From NCBI GenBank assembly GCA_038237435.1, contig JBBRYT010000008.1, forward strand, positions 96,096 through 160,095: 64,000 nucleotides of DNA, written 5' to 3'. Shown piece after piece: positions 16,181-24,644 of this stretch. Made by a program: the position numbers and the translations under genes. This DNA comes from JACCTI01 sp038237435. Its GTDB lineage: Bacteria; Verrucomicrobiota; Verrucomicrobiia; Chthoniobacterales; UBA10450. Numbering within the stretch: the first letter of the stretch is position 1; each line of letters begins with the position of its first letter. The notes below the pieces were generated by a model that worked only from the letters and a program-made list of their open reading frames with translations, did no database searches and had not been told where the DNA came from.

Positions 16181-17619
16181 GATCGCGCCCGTCGATAAAG
16201 CCAGGCGAATAGTTTGCGCGCAAAGGGAGTGAGTCGCGCTTTGTTGTATTGATCGCCGGCCTTGCGCGCGACTTCGGAGAACGTCGGGTAGACGTGAATG
16301 GTCGCGGCGATTTTTCCCAGACCGATGCCGTGTTTCATCGCGAGGACGAATTCGTGAATTAATTCGCCGGCGTGTTCGGCGACAATGGTCGCGCCGAGAA
16401 TTTTATCGGTCCCGCGTTGCACTAACACTTTGGCGAAACCGGCCTCTTCGTCTTCAACAACCGCGCGATCGACGTGGGCAAAATCCTGACGGATCACATC
16501 GCAGGCGATACCTTTGTCCTTAGCTTCCGTTTCGTTTATTCCTACGCGAGCGACTTCCGGATGGACGAAGGTGCACCATGGCACAACCGAGTAGTCGAGC
16601 TTCTGCCTAAGGAATCCAAAAGGCATGAGGATGTTTCGCACCACGATGCGGGCCTGATAGTCAGCCATGTGGGTAAACTGATACGGACCAACTACATCGC
16701 CCACCGCGTAGATATGCGGTTGCGATGTTTGTAGGAAGGCGTTCGTCTCCACCCCGTGCTCTGAGTAATTTACACCTGCGGTAGCGAGGTTCAGTCGCTC
16801 GATATTCGGCGTTCGGCCAGCCGCTATTAGTAAGGTTTCCGTGGTAATTGCCTCTTCCCGGCCGATGTCTTTCACGCGATAGGTCAGGCTGATTCCACCG
16901 CTTTCACGGATACATGAGATCGGTTCGACCTGATTAACGGTTCGGATGCCTTCGGCTTCAAACTGCTGCTCGATCAGGTGCGATATTTCCGGATCCTCCT
17001 TGGAGAGAAGATGCGAGCCGCGGTTCAAGAGCGTCACCTTTACTCCCAAACGACTGAAAGCCTGGCTCAATTCGCAGCCGATAGGTCCGCCTCCGATCAC
17101 GAGCATGCTTTTCGGAGCGGCAGTCAGTTCATCGAAAATGGTTTCGTTCGTAAAATAGGGAACGCGCGCGAGTCCGTCGATCGCCGGCAGGGTCGCACGA
17201 GTGCCTGTGGCGATGACGAAATTTTTCGCGCGCAATTTGGTTTCGCCTACTAACAACTCGTTAGGTGAAAGGAAGCTCGCTTCGCCGCGAAAGACGTCGA
17301 CGCCTAATGACTCGAAACGCTCCTGCGAGTCGTTAGGCGCAATCTTGGCGCGACGCGCGCGCATTCGTTCAAAGACGCGGTCGAGCGTGAATCGCGGCGA
17401 TTGCTTCTCCAGTCCCCAATTTTCCGCGTGCGCGATATCGTAGGCGAGCCGCGCTGAGGAGATGAGCGCCTTACTTGGGACACAGCCGAAGTTCAGGCAG
17501 TCTCCCCCCATTTTGTTGCGCTCGACCAGAGCGACGCGTCCACCGAGTCCCGCGGTGCCCGCAGCAGTGACGAGCCCGGCGGTGCCCGCGCCAATGACGA
17601 CAACGTTGTAGGGCGTCAT
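16177..17619 (-). CDS. MerA-like FAD-dependent pyridine-nucleotide disulfide oxidoreductase
   Basis: The 480-residue protein has an FAD-binding start (VVVIGAGTAGLVTAA), the redox-active disulfide GGDCLNFGCVPSK (Cys41 and Cys46), an NAD(P)-binding site (LVIGGGPIGCELSQAF) and the dimer domain with HVYPTFSE carrying the His of the catalytic dyad. It lacks the N-terminal heavy-metal domain and the C-terminal Cys pair of true mercuric reductase, so mercury reduction is unlikely. It may reduce a small disulfide or an arsenic or sulfur compound in the cluster. It overlaps TVP38 downstream and the glycosyltransferase upstream by 4 bases each. A GTCGTTAGGC and a CTCGTTAGG word lie inside. Confidence 0.85.
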   Translation of the reverse strand: MTPYNVVVIGAGTAGLVTAAGTAGLGGRVALVERNKMGGDCLNFGCVPSKALISSARLAYDIAHAENWGLEKQSPRFTLDRVFERMRARRAKIAPNDSQERFESLGVDVFRGEASFLSPNELLVGETKLRAKNFVIATGTRATLPAIDGLARVPYFTNETIFDELTAAPKSMLVIGGGPIGCELSQAFSRLGVKVTLLNRGSHLLSKEDPEISHLIEQQFEAEGIRTVNQVEPISCIRESGGISLTYRVKDIGREEAITTETLLIAAGRTPNIERLNLATAGVNYSEHGVETNAFLQTSQPHIYAVGDVVGPYQFTHMADYQARIVVRNILMPFGFLRQKLDYSVVPWCTFVHPEVARVGINETEAKDKGIACDVIRQDFAHVDRAVVEDEEAGFAKVLVQRGTDKILGATIVAEHAGELIHEFVLAMKHGIGLGKIAATIHVYPTFSEVARKAGDQYNKARLTPFARKLFAWLYRRARS

Positions 17620-18263
17620 TTCGAAGAGGTGGGCAATCCGCGCAGCAGGTAACGTATCGTTAGACCAAAATCGCGAACGGTTCTGCCGATAGCGCCACCC
17701 TGGAAACGCCGCGAAGAAGAAGTGACCCCCGGATGCAAGGTGACGACACGACCAAGACTCGTTAGGCGGCGTGAGAAATCCAAATCCTCGAACTGATCGA
17801 CTTCGCGAAAACCGCCCAACGTCACAAATGCATCACGCCGCACAAACATTGCTTGATCACCAAGATGCCAACCGATCAGACGATTGCGGCCACGCGCCAG
17901 CAGACAAGTCGCGCGCAAGAATTTTGAGGATGAGGCGTAGCGCCTAACGAATGCTCCGCCGACAACCCTGGGATCTTCCAACTCTTGCGCGATTTGATCC
18001 AACGCGCCGGGCGGGAGCGAGGTATCGGCGTGAAGAAAGAGCAAAATTGGCGCGCGTGAATTTTGCGCACCCAGGTTCAATTGTGCCGCACGCTGCTGAC
18101 GTCGCGCTGGCAAAACGCGGGCGCCCAAACTTTGCGCGATTCCGACTGTTCCATCCGAACTGCCAGCATCGACAATGATGATCTCGGATGCGGAATTGCC
18201 GATCGCGGCGATGGTTGACGCGAGGGTCGCCGCTTCGTTGAGCGCCGGAATGATGATCGACAC
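17616..18263 (-). CDS. TIGR04283-type family 2 glycosyltransferase
   Basis: From a GTG at 18263 the protein has 215 residues, the usual size for this group. The GT-A fold is visible: VSIIIPALNEAATL, EIIIVDAGSSDGT, QLNLGAQ, LFLHADTSLP (the metal-binding acidic motif) and GWHLGDQAMFVRRDAF, then FEDLDFSRRL. TIGR04283 enzymes are named for association with radical SAM/selenodomain proteins, of which one lies at 26385. The open frame continues upstream to 18995 but that part is antisense to the desaturase gene and looks like a shadow. The start is 39 bases from the divergent gene at 18303. Translation is coupled to the MerA-like gene (ATGA). Confidence 0.8.
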   Translation of the reverse strand: MSIIIPALNEAATLASTIAAIGNSASEIIIVDAGSSDGTVGIAQSLGARVLPARRQQRAAQLNLGAQNSRAPILLFLHADTSLPPGALDQIAQELEDPRVVGGAFVRRYASSSKFLRATCLLARGRNRLIGWHLGDQAMFVRRDAFVTLGGFREVDQFEDLDFSRRLTSLGRVVTLHPGVTSSSRRFQGGAIGRTVRDFGLTIRYLLRGLPTSSK

Positions 18264-18302
18264 CGTCGCTCTGGCGCGCGATGGATTCTGAAAGCCACGC
18301 TC

Positions 18303-19181
18303 ATGGATCGCATCGCATTGATTAAGACCGCGCCGTTCCTCGATCAGTACGGCGGATTGATTTTCGGATCGCTCTTCGGCGCTCTGCTTTTCGTGCAATG
18401 GAGATTTCCCCTCCGCCGCCAGCGTTTCGCCGCGCTCCGCCGACTTGCGCGCAATCTCATTTTCTCCGCGCCGGGGTTCGCCCTCGCTCGTATCTCGCTT
18501 GTTCCAATTCCGCTGCTCATCGCAGTCTGGGCGGAGCATCATCATTTCGGTTTGCTCCATCTCCTGCCTGCGTCGCGCGGGCTCGCGATCCCGCTTGGCG
18601 TGCTGGTGATGGATTACGCCTACTGGTGGTGGCACGTCGGTTTGCATCTCGTTCCGGTGCTTTGGCGTTTTCACAATGTTCACCACTCCGATCTCGACAT
18701 GGACGTTAGCACTGCTACGCGCTTCCATCTCGGCGAGGTAATTTTCTCCGTGCCCTTCCGCGTCATAGTAGTCGCGTTGTTCGGGATTGATTTTTGGGCG
18801 TTGGTTGTTTTCGAGATCATGTTCGAAGCAGCGAATATGTTCGAGCATTCCAATTGGCGTCTGCCGATTGGGGTGGAGCGAATCCTGAATCATCTGCTGG
18901 TCACGCCGCGGATGCACGGCATCCATCATTCGATTGTGCAGCGCGAGACAAACTCGAACTGGGGCACGGTTTTTTGCTGGTGGGATTTTCTTCATCGCAC
19001 TTTGCGCCGCGACATACCGCAGGATGCCATCACCATCGGGGTGGCCGCGTATCGTGACGAAATGGAACTAACGGTCGGCAAACTTTTCGTGCTGCCATTT
19101 CAGTCGCAGCGGACGTGGAAACTTCCCAATGGCGAAGTGCCGGAACGCGAGCCGCAACCAGCAGACGAACTCGTCCCGTGA
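18303..19181 (+). CDS. sterol desaturase/fatty acid hydroxylase family protein
   Basis: The 292-residue membrane protein has three to four helices and the histidine boxes of the family: WWWHVGLH, FHNVHHSD and, near the C-terminus, MHGIHHS. These bind a di-iron centre that hydroxylates or desaturates a lipid. The preceding helix FGSLFGALLFVQWRFPLRR and YAYWWWH fit. It diverges from the glycosyltransferase with almost no intergenic space. The rhodanese gene overlaps its stop (GTGA). A role in modifying an isoprenoid or lipid in the arsenic/phosphate cluster is possible but not shown. Confidence 0.85.
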   Translation: MDRIALIKTAPFLDQYGGLIFGSLFGALLFVQWRFPLRRQRFAALRRLARNLIFSAPGFALARISLVPIPLLIAVWAEHHHFGLLHLLPASRGLAIPLGVLVMDYAYWWWHVGLHLVPVLWRFHNVHHSDLDMDVSTATRFHLGEVIFSVPFRVIVVALFGIDFWALVVFEIMFEAANMFEHSNWRLPIGVERILNHLLVTPRMHGIHHSIVQRETNSNWGTVFCWWDFLHRTLRRDIPQDAITIGVAAYRDEMELTVGKLFVLPFQSQRTWKLPNGEVPEREPQPADELVP

Positions 19182-19714
19182 AAACCCTGATCTGGTTGGC
19201 GGCGCTCGTGATTTTTATTGCACTTCCAGTAGTTATTTACGCTCAGGGAATCGATTGGATGCTGGTGAATTGGAAAGTGCGTCACGATTTTCCGACCGTG
19301 CGTCGGCTCACGCCTAACGAGTTGTCGGAATGGTTGAACGAGAAGCATCGCATTCAGCCTGCGCTGCTCGACGTGCGGACGAAACCGGAGTTCGAGGTCA
19401 GTCAAATTCACGGCGCGCAGCGCGTCGATCCGGAGGGGGGTGCGAGCGAAATTAAGCTACCGAAAGACCAACCGATCGTTACCTATTGTTCGGTCGGCTA
19501 TCGTTCTGGCGCTTTCGCGAAGAAATTGCAGGAGGCTGGTTACACCAATGTGCAGAACTTAGCCGGCTCGATTTTCCAGTGGGCCAATGAGGGGCGCCCG
19601 CTCGAGCACGCCGGACAGCCCGTTACGAAAGTGCACCCATACAACAGCTCCTGGGGCCGGCTCCTGAAGAAAGAGCTGCGCGCGGATATTTCCTCAGATA
19701 CAAATAAGCGGTGA
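19178..19714 (+). CDS. membrane-anchored rhodanese-like sulfurtransferase
   Basis: From the GTG at 19178 the protein has 178 residues: an N-terminal membrane helix (TLIWLAALVIFIALPVVIYA) and then a rhodanese domain with LLDVRTKPEFEVSQIHGA and the active loop VTYCSVGYRSG with the catalytic Cys. The start overlaps the desaturase stop as GTGA, which is why I prefer it over the longer ATG frame at 19115. The domain probably faces the periplasm. It may transfer sulfur or bind arsenic; related rhodanese domains are often linked to arsenic genes. A GCCTAACGAGT word is read in frame at 19312. Confidence 0.82.
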   Translation: MKTLIWLAALVIFIALPVVIYAQGIDWMLVNWKVRHDFPTVRRLTPNELSEWLNEKHRIQPALLDVRTKPEFEVSQIHGAQRVDPEGGASEIKLPKDQPIVTYCSVGYRSGAFAKKLQEAGYTNVQNLAGSIFQWANEGRPLEHAGQPVTKVHPYNSSWGRLLKKELRADISSDTNKR

Positions 19715-19779
19715 GCTGCGTTTCTAACGCATCCGTTCGTCAGTGACAGGCGGACAAAATCTTTAGCCATGCGCAAATT

Positions 19780-20934
19780 ATGAAAACTTTGAATGCAGAA
19801 ACGGCCGTGAGAGAGCGTTACAGCGCCGGGGCGCAGAACGCGGAAGCGAAGTTGTGTTGCCCGGTCGATTACAACCAGGAATTGCTCAAGGCCATTCCGC
19901 AGGAAGTGATTGAGCGCGATTACGGCTGCGGCGATCCGAGCAAATATTTGCGTGAAGGCGAGACGGTTCTCGATCTGGGCAGCGGTACGGGAAAAATTTG
20001 TTTCATCGCGGCGCAGGTCGTTGGCGCGAAAGGCAGAGTCATCGGCGTCGATATGACCGACGAGATGTTGGAAGTGGCGCGCCGGAATGCGCCCGTGGTC
20101 GCGCAGAAAATCGGCTTCGACAATGTGGAGTTTCGCAAAGGGCGCATTCAGGATCTGGCGCTTGATCTGGAGAAGCTTGACCAGGAATTGCAAAAAAGTC
20201 CGATCACCGACGCGGCTTCGTTCTTGCGCGCCGATGAGCTCGCCCAGGATTTGCGAGTGAAACATCCGCTGGTCGCGAGCGATTCGGTCGACGTGGTAGT
20301 TTCAAATTGCGTCCTTAATCTGGTTGAGCCGAAATCGAAGCGGCAACTTTTCGAGGAAATTTTTCGCGTCTTAAGAAAAGGCGGGCGCGCGGTGATTTCC
20401 GACATCGTTTCCGATGAGGAAGTGCCCGAACGTCTGCAAGAGGATCCGGAATTATGGAGCGGCTGCATCTCCGGCGCGTTGACCGAGGAAGGATTTTTGC
20501 AGGCGTTTAACGAGGCCGGCTTCTACGGCACACAGATTTTGAAGCGCGACCAGGAGCCATGGCAGACGGTGGAAGGAATCGAGTTCCGTTCCGTCACGAT
20601 CGAAGCCTTTAAAGGCAAACAAGGACCGTGCGTGGAACGCAATCAGGCGGTGATCTATCGCGGACCTTTCAAGGAAATTCTGGATGACGACGGGCATCGC
20701 ATGGAACGTGGCGTGCGCTACGCCGTTTGCGACAAGACCTATAATCTTTACCGCAAGGCACCTTACCGCGATTTCTTCGAGTCGATCGATCCTCTGGCGG
20801 AGGTGCCACTGAGCGAGGCGAAACCTTTCGATTGTTCACGTAACGCCAAACGCCATCCCAAGGAAACCAAGGGGCAGGATTACAATGTCACGACCGACGC
20901 CAGCTCGTGCTGCGATGGCGGGAGTTGCTGCTGA
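19780..20934 (+). CDS. arsM: arsenite S-adenosylmethionine methyltransferase (ArsM-like)
   Basis: The 384-residue protein matches ArsM, which adds methyl groups to trivalent arsenic. LCCPVDYNQELL with Cys26-Cys27, ERDYGCGDPSKYL with Cys50 and the SAM motif VLDLGSGTGKICFIAAQ are visible. Cys177 (VVSNCVLNLV) and Cys229 (WSGCISGAL) sit at nearly the spacing of the arsenic-binding cysteines of characterised ArsM. There is a family-typical insertion (about 125-160), and the C-terminus is cysteine-rich (SSCCDGGSCC), which may bind arsenite. It is co-directional with the rhodanese gene. Downstream lies the ArsR-type gene in opposite orientation. With ArsS at 26385 it suggests arsenosugar synthesis. 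Confidence 0.85.
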   Translation: MKTLNAETAVRERYSAGAQNAEAKLCCPVDYNQELLKAIPQEVIERDYGCGDPSKYLREGETVLDLGSGTGKICFIAAQVVGAKGRVIGVDMTDEMLEVARRNAPVVAQKIGFDNVEFRKGRIQDLALDLEKLDQELQKSPITDAASFLRADELAQDLRVKHPLVASDSVDVVVSNCVLNLVEPKSKRQLFEEIFRVLRKGGRAVISDIVSDEEVPERLQEDPELWSGCISGALTEEGFLQAFNEAGFYGTQILKRDQEPWQTVEGIEFRSVTIEAFKGKQGPCVERNQAVIYRGPFKEILDDDGHRMERGVRYAVCDKTYNLYRKAPYRDFFESIDPLAEVPLSEAKPFDCSRNAKRHPKETKGQDYNVTTDASSCCDGGSCC

Positions 20935-20988
20935 GTGATCACTCGTTAGACCGTTTCATCTCCGCGGCGAAGTGTCGCTTCAGGTCGA

Positions 20989-21303
20989 TCAGCCGCCTAG
21001 CTCGATCCGGCAACAGCCAAATTCCAAAGCGCGTGTCGGTTTTCTCGCCGTCGCTTTGCGATAAATTTTGGGATTGATCGCGTAGTAGATGAACTTGCCT
21101 TCCCGTCGCGAATCCAGCAGACCGGCGTTCGCGAGGCAGCGAAGGTGATGTGAGATGTTTTGCAACGGAGAGTGCATCAACTCAGCCACATCGCCCACCG
21201 AGCGAGGCCCCTCCAGCAGCGTCTGGATAATCTTGAGCCGGTCGCCTTCGCTCAACGCCTTCATGTAGCGGGCGCAGCGCTCGGACTCGAGTTGATCTTT
21301 CAT
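20989..21303 (-). CDS. ArsR/SmtB-family transcriptional regulator
   Basis: From the ATG at 21303 the protein has 104 residues, the usual family length: a winged helix with MKALSEGDRLKIIQTLLEGP, SVGDVAELMHSPLQNISHHLRCLANAGLLDSRREG and FIYYAINPKIY. The ELCVCD arsenic motif in helix 3 is absent (RSVGDVAEL); a CC pair near the C-terminus (EFGCCRIEL) could bind arsenite instead. A longer start at 21390 would overlap the promoter of the divergent porin gene. The gene is divergent from porin-pstSCAB and convergent with arsM, so it may control both its own and the phosphate-uptake promoter. Confidence 0.85.
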   Translation of the reverse strand: MKDQLESERCARYMKALSEGDRLKIIQTLLEGPRSVGDVAELMHSPLQNISHHLRCLANAGLLDSRREGKFIYYAINPKIYRKATARKPTRALEFGCCRIELGG

Positions 21304-21372
21304 GCGGGGCTCATTTAGAGCGTCTGCGGAAACGACCGAGGGCGCAATCTTTTGCTCGTGGAATGCGAGGGC

Positions 21373-21401
21373 TTGACACTCGTCCCGCATCTCAGTCTAA
21401 A
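21373..21401 (+). promoter_or_regulatory. sigma-70 type promoter for the porin-pst operon
   Basis: TTGACA (21373-21378, perfect -35) is followed after 17 bases by TCTAAA (21396-21401, 4 of 6 to the -10 consensus), about 43 bases before the porin ATG at 21444. An imperfect dyad ATGCG (21363-21367)/CGCAT (21386-21390) brackets the -35 box and could be a regulator site. Assigned by eye. Confidence 0.55.
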
Positions 21402-21443
21402 GAACGTCAGAATGTTTCAAGACAACGACCAACCGCTTTTCCC

Positions 21444-22886
21444 ATGACCTTTCTGCCAAAGTTTTTTCTCACTTCAGCTTTCGTGTTGCTGGCCATGGCC
21501 AGTGCTCCTCCGCGCGCGCAAGCAGCGGGTTCCGATGCTGAGCGGCTGCAAAAACTCGAACGCGCGGTCGAGTTACTGCAGCAGCGTAACGCGGACCTGG
21601 AAAAGCAAGTAAGTTTGCTCAAGAAATCGGGCGGCTCGACTCCACGGGCTGCTCGTGAAACTGTCGCCACCGCGTCGAGTGACGGAAAAACCGTCGTCGA
21701 AAAAACAGAGGTCAAAGAAGAGAAGCCGTCCGTCTTTGCGATTGCTGCGGCCTCGGAGTTTAAGCTCACGCTCGGCGGATTTATCCAGGCGCAGATTGAA
21801 GCGGGCGATGTCTCCGCCTTCGAAGGCCGCTTCCAACCGGCCAGTGGCGAGATCAAGGACCGCTTCCGGATTCGACGCGCCCGCATCAATGTCAGCGGGG
21901 ATTACAAAGAGGAATTCGACTTCAAGCTCGAAGGCGAGTTCGAGCAAAGCGATGTTGGCTTCACGGTGCGCGACGCCAACGGCCGCACGCTCGGATCGAA
22001 TTCCACCCGCACTGCGTTTGGCGCGACGGATGTGTTCGCGAACTGGCATCGCTTCCCCGAACTCAACGTGAAGGTCGGCCAATACAAAGCGCCATTCGGG
22101 CTCGAGCAGCTGACGCCAGATACGAAGCTTTTCTTCAACGAGCGCAGTCTAGTCACGACCGCGCTCACACCCGAGCGCCAGATCGGCGTGATGCTTTGGG
22201 GCAAGCCGCTGGCTCGTCTCTGGCCTGAGCAGAAGGATTTGCTGACCTATTCAGTCGGCGCATTCAACGGCACCGGCCGAAACATCACCACGAACGACAA
22301 CAACGAATTCATGTACGTCGGTCGTCTCGAAGTGATGGCGTTGAAATCGAAAATCCTGAATCAGGACGTGAGCGTGAAATTTGGCGCCGACGGTCTCTCC
22401 AGTCGCGATGAAGCCGGCAACACGATCTCCCCGGCCTTGCGCGAAAACAGCGACGGATCGCTCTCCAGTTTCAGCCTTCCCTCAGCCGGCGAACGGACCG
22501 CGTACGGCTTGGATGCTTCTGTGCGCGTCGGGCCGTTCGACTTCGTCGGCGAATATCTGAATCAACGCGTGAGCACCCGGATCGTGAATGGCATCGCACC
22601 ACTCTTCACCGCGTTTCGCTCCGACGGTTATTATTTGCAGGGCAGCTATTTCGTCATCCCGAAAAAGCTTCAGCTAGTGACCAAATGGGAGAGCTTTAAT
22701 CCCGATCAATTCGCGGACGATGACATCCATTCGATCACCGCGGGCGTGAATTACTACCTCAAAGGCGACGACATCAAGCTTCTGGCGAATTACATCCACA
22801 CCTGGTCGGATTTTCGCGAGGGCAAACCTGCTTTCGAGCACTCCGAGTTCGATCAAGTAATCGTGCGTCTGCAAGTGATGTTCTAA
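21444..22886 (+). CDS. OprO/OprP-family phosphate-selective porin
   Basis: From the ATG at 21444 the protein has 480 residues: signal peptide (FFLTSAFVLLAMASAPPRAQA), a short coiled coil (LQKLERAVELLQQRNADLEK) and then a large barrel. LGGFIQAQIEAG, FRIRRARINVSGDY, EFDFKLEGEFEQ, VKVGQYKAPFGLEQLTPDTK and ERQIGVMLWG are classic OprO/P features. It ends in VIVRLQVMF. It would allow entry of phosphate, and arsenate, across the outer membrane. It is the first gene of porin-pstSCAB; pstS starts 22 bases after its stop, which is itself in TTCTAACGAAC. The longer open frame from 21363 crosses the promoter and is not used. Confidence 0.85.
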   Translation: MTFLPKFFLTSAFVLLAMASAPPRAQAAGSDAERLQKLERAVELLQQRNADLEKQVSLLKKSGGSTPRAARETVATASSDGKTVVEKTEVKEEKPSVFAIAAASEFKLTLGGFIQAQIEAGDVSAFEGRFQPASGEIKDRFRIRRARINVSGDYKEEFDFKLEGEFEQSDVGFTVRDANGRTLGSNSTRTAFGATDVFANWHRFPELNVKVGQYKAPFGLEQLTPDTKLFFNERSLVTTALTPERQIGVMLWGKPLARLWPEQKDLLTYSVGAFNGTGRNITTNDNNEFMYVGRLEVMALKSKILNQDVSVKFGADGLSSRDEAGNTISPALRENSDGSLSSFSLPSAGERTAYGLDASVRVGPFDFVGEYLNQRVSTRIVNGIAPLFTAFRSDGYYLQGSYFVIPKKLQLVTKWESFNPDQFADDDIHSITAGVNYYLKGDDIKLLANYIHTWSDFREGKPAFEHSEFDQVIVRLQVMF

Positions 22887-22908
22887 CGAACAAACAACCA
22901 ATACTTCT

Positions 22909-23763
22909 ATGAAATCCTACTTCGCTTTTCTCTCGTTAGTCGCACTGACCTCGTTCGCTAGCGCGGGCACGCTGAAAATTAATGGCTCAACCACCGTTAA
23001 CTTGCCGGCCGCGGAAGGAGCGGAAGTTCTGCGCGCCGAAAATAAAATGGACATTCAAGTCGATACGCAGGGAGGCAGCTCCGGCGGCATCTCCGGCGTG
23101 GGCGATGGGCTAGTGCAAATCGGCATGTCGTCGAAACCGGTGAGCGATGAGGACCGCGCGAAGTATCCGAACGTGAAGTTTAACCCGATCCACATCGGCG
23201 AGGATGCGGTCGCGATTATCGTCTCGAAAGATGTCTGGGACGGCGGGGTGAAAGCACTGACCAAGCAGCAGGCGCAAGACATTTACGAATCGAAAATTAC
23301 CGATTGGAAAGATGTCGGCGGCCAGCCGCAGCGCATCGCGTTCTTCAACAAAGAGCCGGGCCGCGGGACGTGGGAAGTGTTCGCGCATTGGGCTTACGGC
23401 GATCCGAAGAAAGCGCCACAAGTCAGCTTCCCGGAAGTGGGCGGGAACGAAGAGACACGCAACAAAGTGGGATCGACCCGCGGTGCGATGTCGCAGCTTT
23501 CTTCATCGTGGGCCGATGGCCAGAAAGTTTTCGCGCTCGGCATTAAGACGGACGCGGGCGATATCATCCAGCCGACGCCCGAAAACATCGCGACGCACAA
23601 ATATCCGATGAGCCGTCCGCTTTTCCTGATTACCAACGGCGAGCCCACGGGCGAAGCGAAGACCTACGTGGACTTCATGCTCTCGTCGCGCGGACAGGAG
23701 TTGGTGAAGAAGCACGGGTATCTCGGGCTTGATCAATTGAAGGACTCCGCGGAAGCGCGGTGA
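22909..23763 (+). CDS. pstS: phosphate ABC transporter substrate-binding protein
   Basis: The 284-residue protein is the periplasmic phosphate receptor of the Pst transporter. A signal peptide (cleavage near FASAG, residue 20) is followed by LKINGSTTVNLPAAEGAE, GGSSGGISGVGDGLVQIGMSSK and NKEPGRGTWEVF, which line the anion-binding cleft in this family. It shares an overlap of its TGA with the pstC GTG start. The protein is somewhat short but complete. It could also bind arsenate, given the arsenic neighbours; selectivity cannot be read from the sequence. Confidence 0.9.
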   Translation: MKSYFAFLSLVALTSFASAGTLKINGSTTVNLPAAEGAEVLRAENKMDIQVDTQGGSSGGISGVGDGLVQIGMSSKPVSDEDRAKYPNVKFNPIHIGEDAVAIIVSKDVWDGGVKALTKQQAQDIYESKITDWKDVGGQPQRIAFFNKEPGRGTWEVFAHWAYGDPKKAPQVSFPEVGGNEETRNKVGSTRGAMSQLSSSWADGQKVFALGIKTDAGDIIQPTPENIATHKYPMSRPLFLITNGEPTGEAKTYVDFMLSSRGQELVKKHGYLGLDQLKDSAEAR

Positions 23764-24644
23764 GCTTCACCAAACTCGCAAGTTTCGCTTTCAGCGCGCT
23801 CGCGCTTTGCGGGCTCGCGCTGCTCGCGTGCATCTTCGTCGCGCAGAGTCTGCCGGTTTGGGGACACGCTGGGTTCGGCTACATCACGGGCGCGAAATGG
23901 TTCTATCGCGCGCACATCTTTGGGGCGTTGCCGATGATTTACGGCACGGTCATCGTCGCTTTGATCGCCCTCCTTTTGGCTGCGCCGATTGGAATTGGCG
24001 CGGCTATTTTCAGCTCTGAGTTTCTCCCCAATCGTCTGCGTCTCGCGGTCAAGATCACGGTCGAGCTGCTCGCGGGCGTTCCATCAGTAGTTTACGGACT
24101 GATCGGAATTCTGCTTTTGCGCAATTGGATCTACGACCTCTTCGCGAATTTCGATCCGCTCAGTGGCGACACCCTGCTCACCGCGGGCGTCTTGTTAGGC
24201 GTGATGATTTTGCCGACAGTCATGACGCTGGCGGATGATGCGTTGCGCGGCGTGCCCGCGGAACAACGTCGTGCCGCGCGCGGTCTCGGCCTGACCGCGA
24301 CGGAAACGGTGCTCGCGGTGTCGTTGCCGCAAGCGCGCCGCGGCTTAATCGCCGCACTTTTGCTCGGTCTGGGCCGCGCGCTCGGCGAGACGATCGCGGT
24401 CTTCCTGGTCGTCGGCCGGCAGGATAATAATTTGCCCCGAAACATTTTTTCACCGCGCGCCTGGCTCTCCGCCGGCCAGACGCTTTCGAGCAAACTGGGC
24501 GGCTCGGAGACGAACATCGCGTATGGCGAGGCTCTTCATTGGGCGGCGATCGTCGGTCTCGCCTTGATCCTGATGGCGATGGTTTTGGCGGTAACAATTG
24601 CCGGAGCGTGGCAGCGAAAAATGAAGTATGCGCCGAGCGTCTAA
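23760..24644 (+). CDS. pstC: phosphate ABC transporter permease PstC
   Basis: The 294-residue inner-membrane permease has six helices. Visible signatures are FGALPMIYGTVIVALIALLL near the second helix, ELLAGVPSVVYGLIG and the ABC-coupling loop RGVPAEQRRAARGLGLTATE, followed by ALLLGLGRALGETIAVFLV. The GTG start at 23760 overlaps the pstS stop. It overlaps pstA by 17 bases. It forms the membrane channel with PstA. Confidence 0.92.
   Translation: MSFTKLASFAFSALALCGLALLACIFVAQSLPVWGHAGFGYITGAKWFYRAHIFGALPMIYGTVIVALIALLLAAPIGIGAAIFSSEFLPNRLRLAVKITVELLAGVPSVVYGLIGILLLRNWIYDLFANFDPLSGDTLLTAGVLLGVMILPTVMTLADDALRGVPAEQRRAARGLGLTATETVLAVSLPQARRGLIAALLLGLGRALGETIAVFLVVGRQDNNLPRNIFSPRAWLSAGQTLSSKLGGSETNIAYGEALHWAAIVGLALILMAMVLAVTIAGAWQRKMKYAPSV

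Noticed and set aside
16177..17619. Mercuric reductase (merA)
   Set aside because: The FAD/disulfide core fits, but the N-terminal metal domain and the C-terminal Cys pair needed for mercury are missing, and no merR, merT or merP is nearby.
18264..18995. N-terminal extension of the glycosyltransferase at 17616
   Set aside because: The open frame continues, but is antisense to the histidine-box desaturase, has biased composition and no family match.
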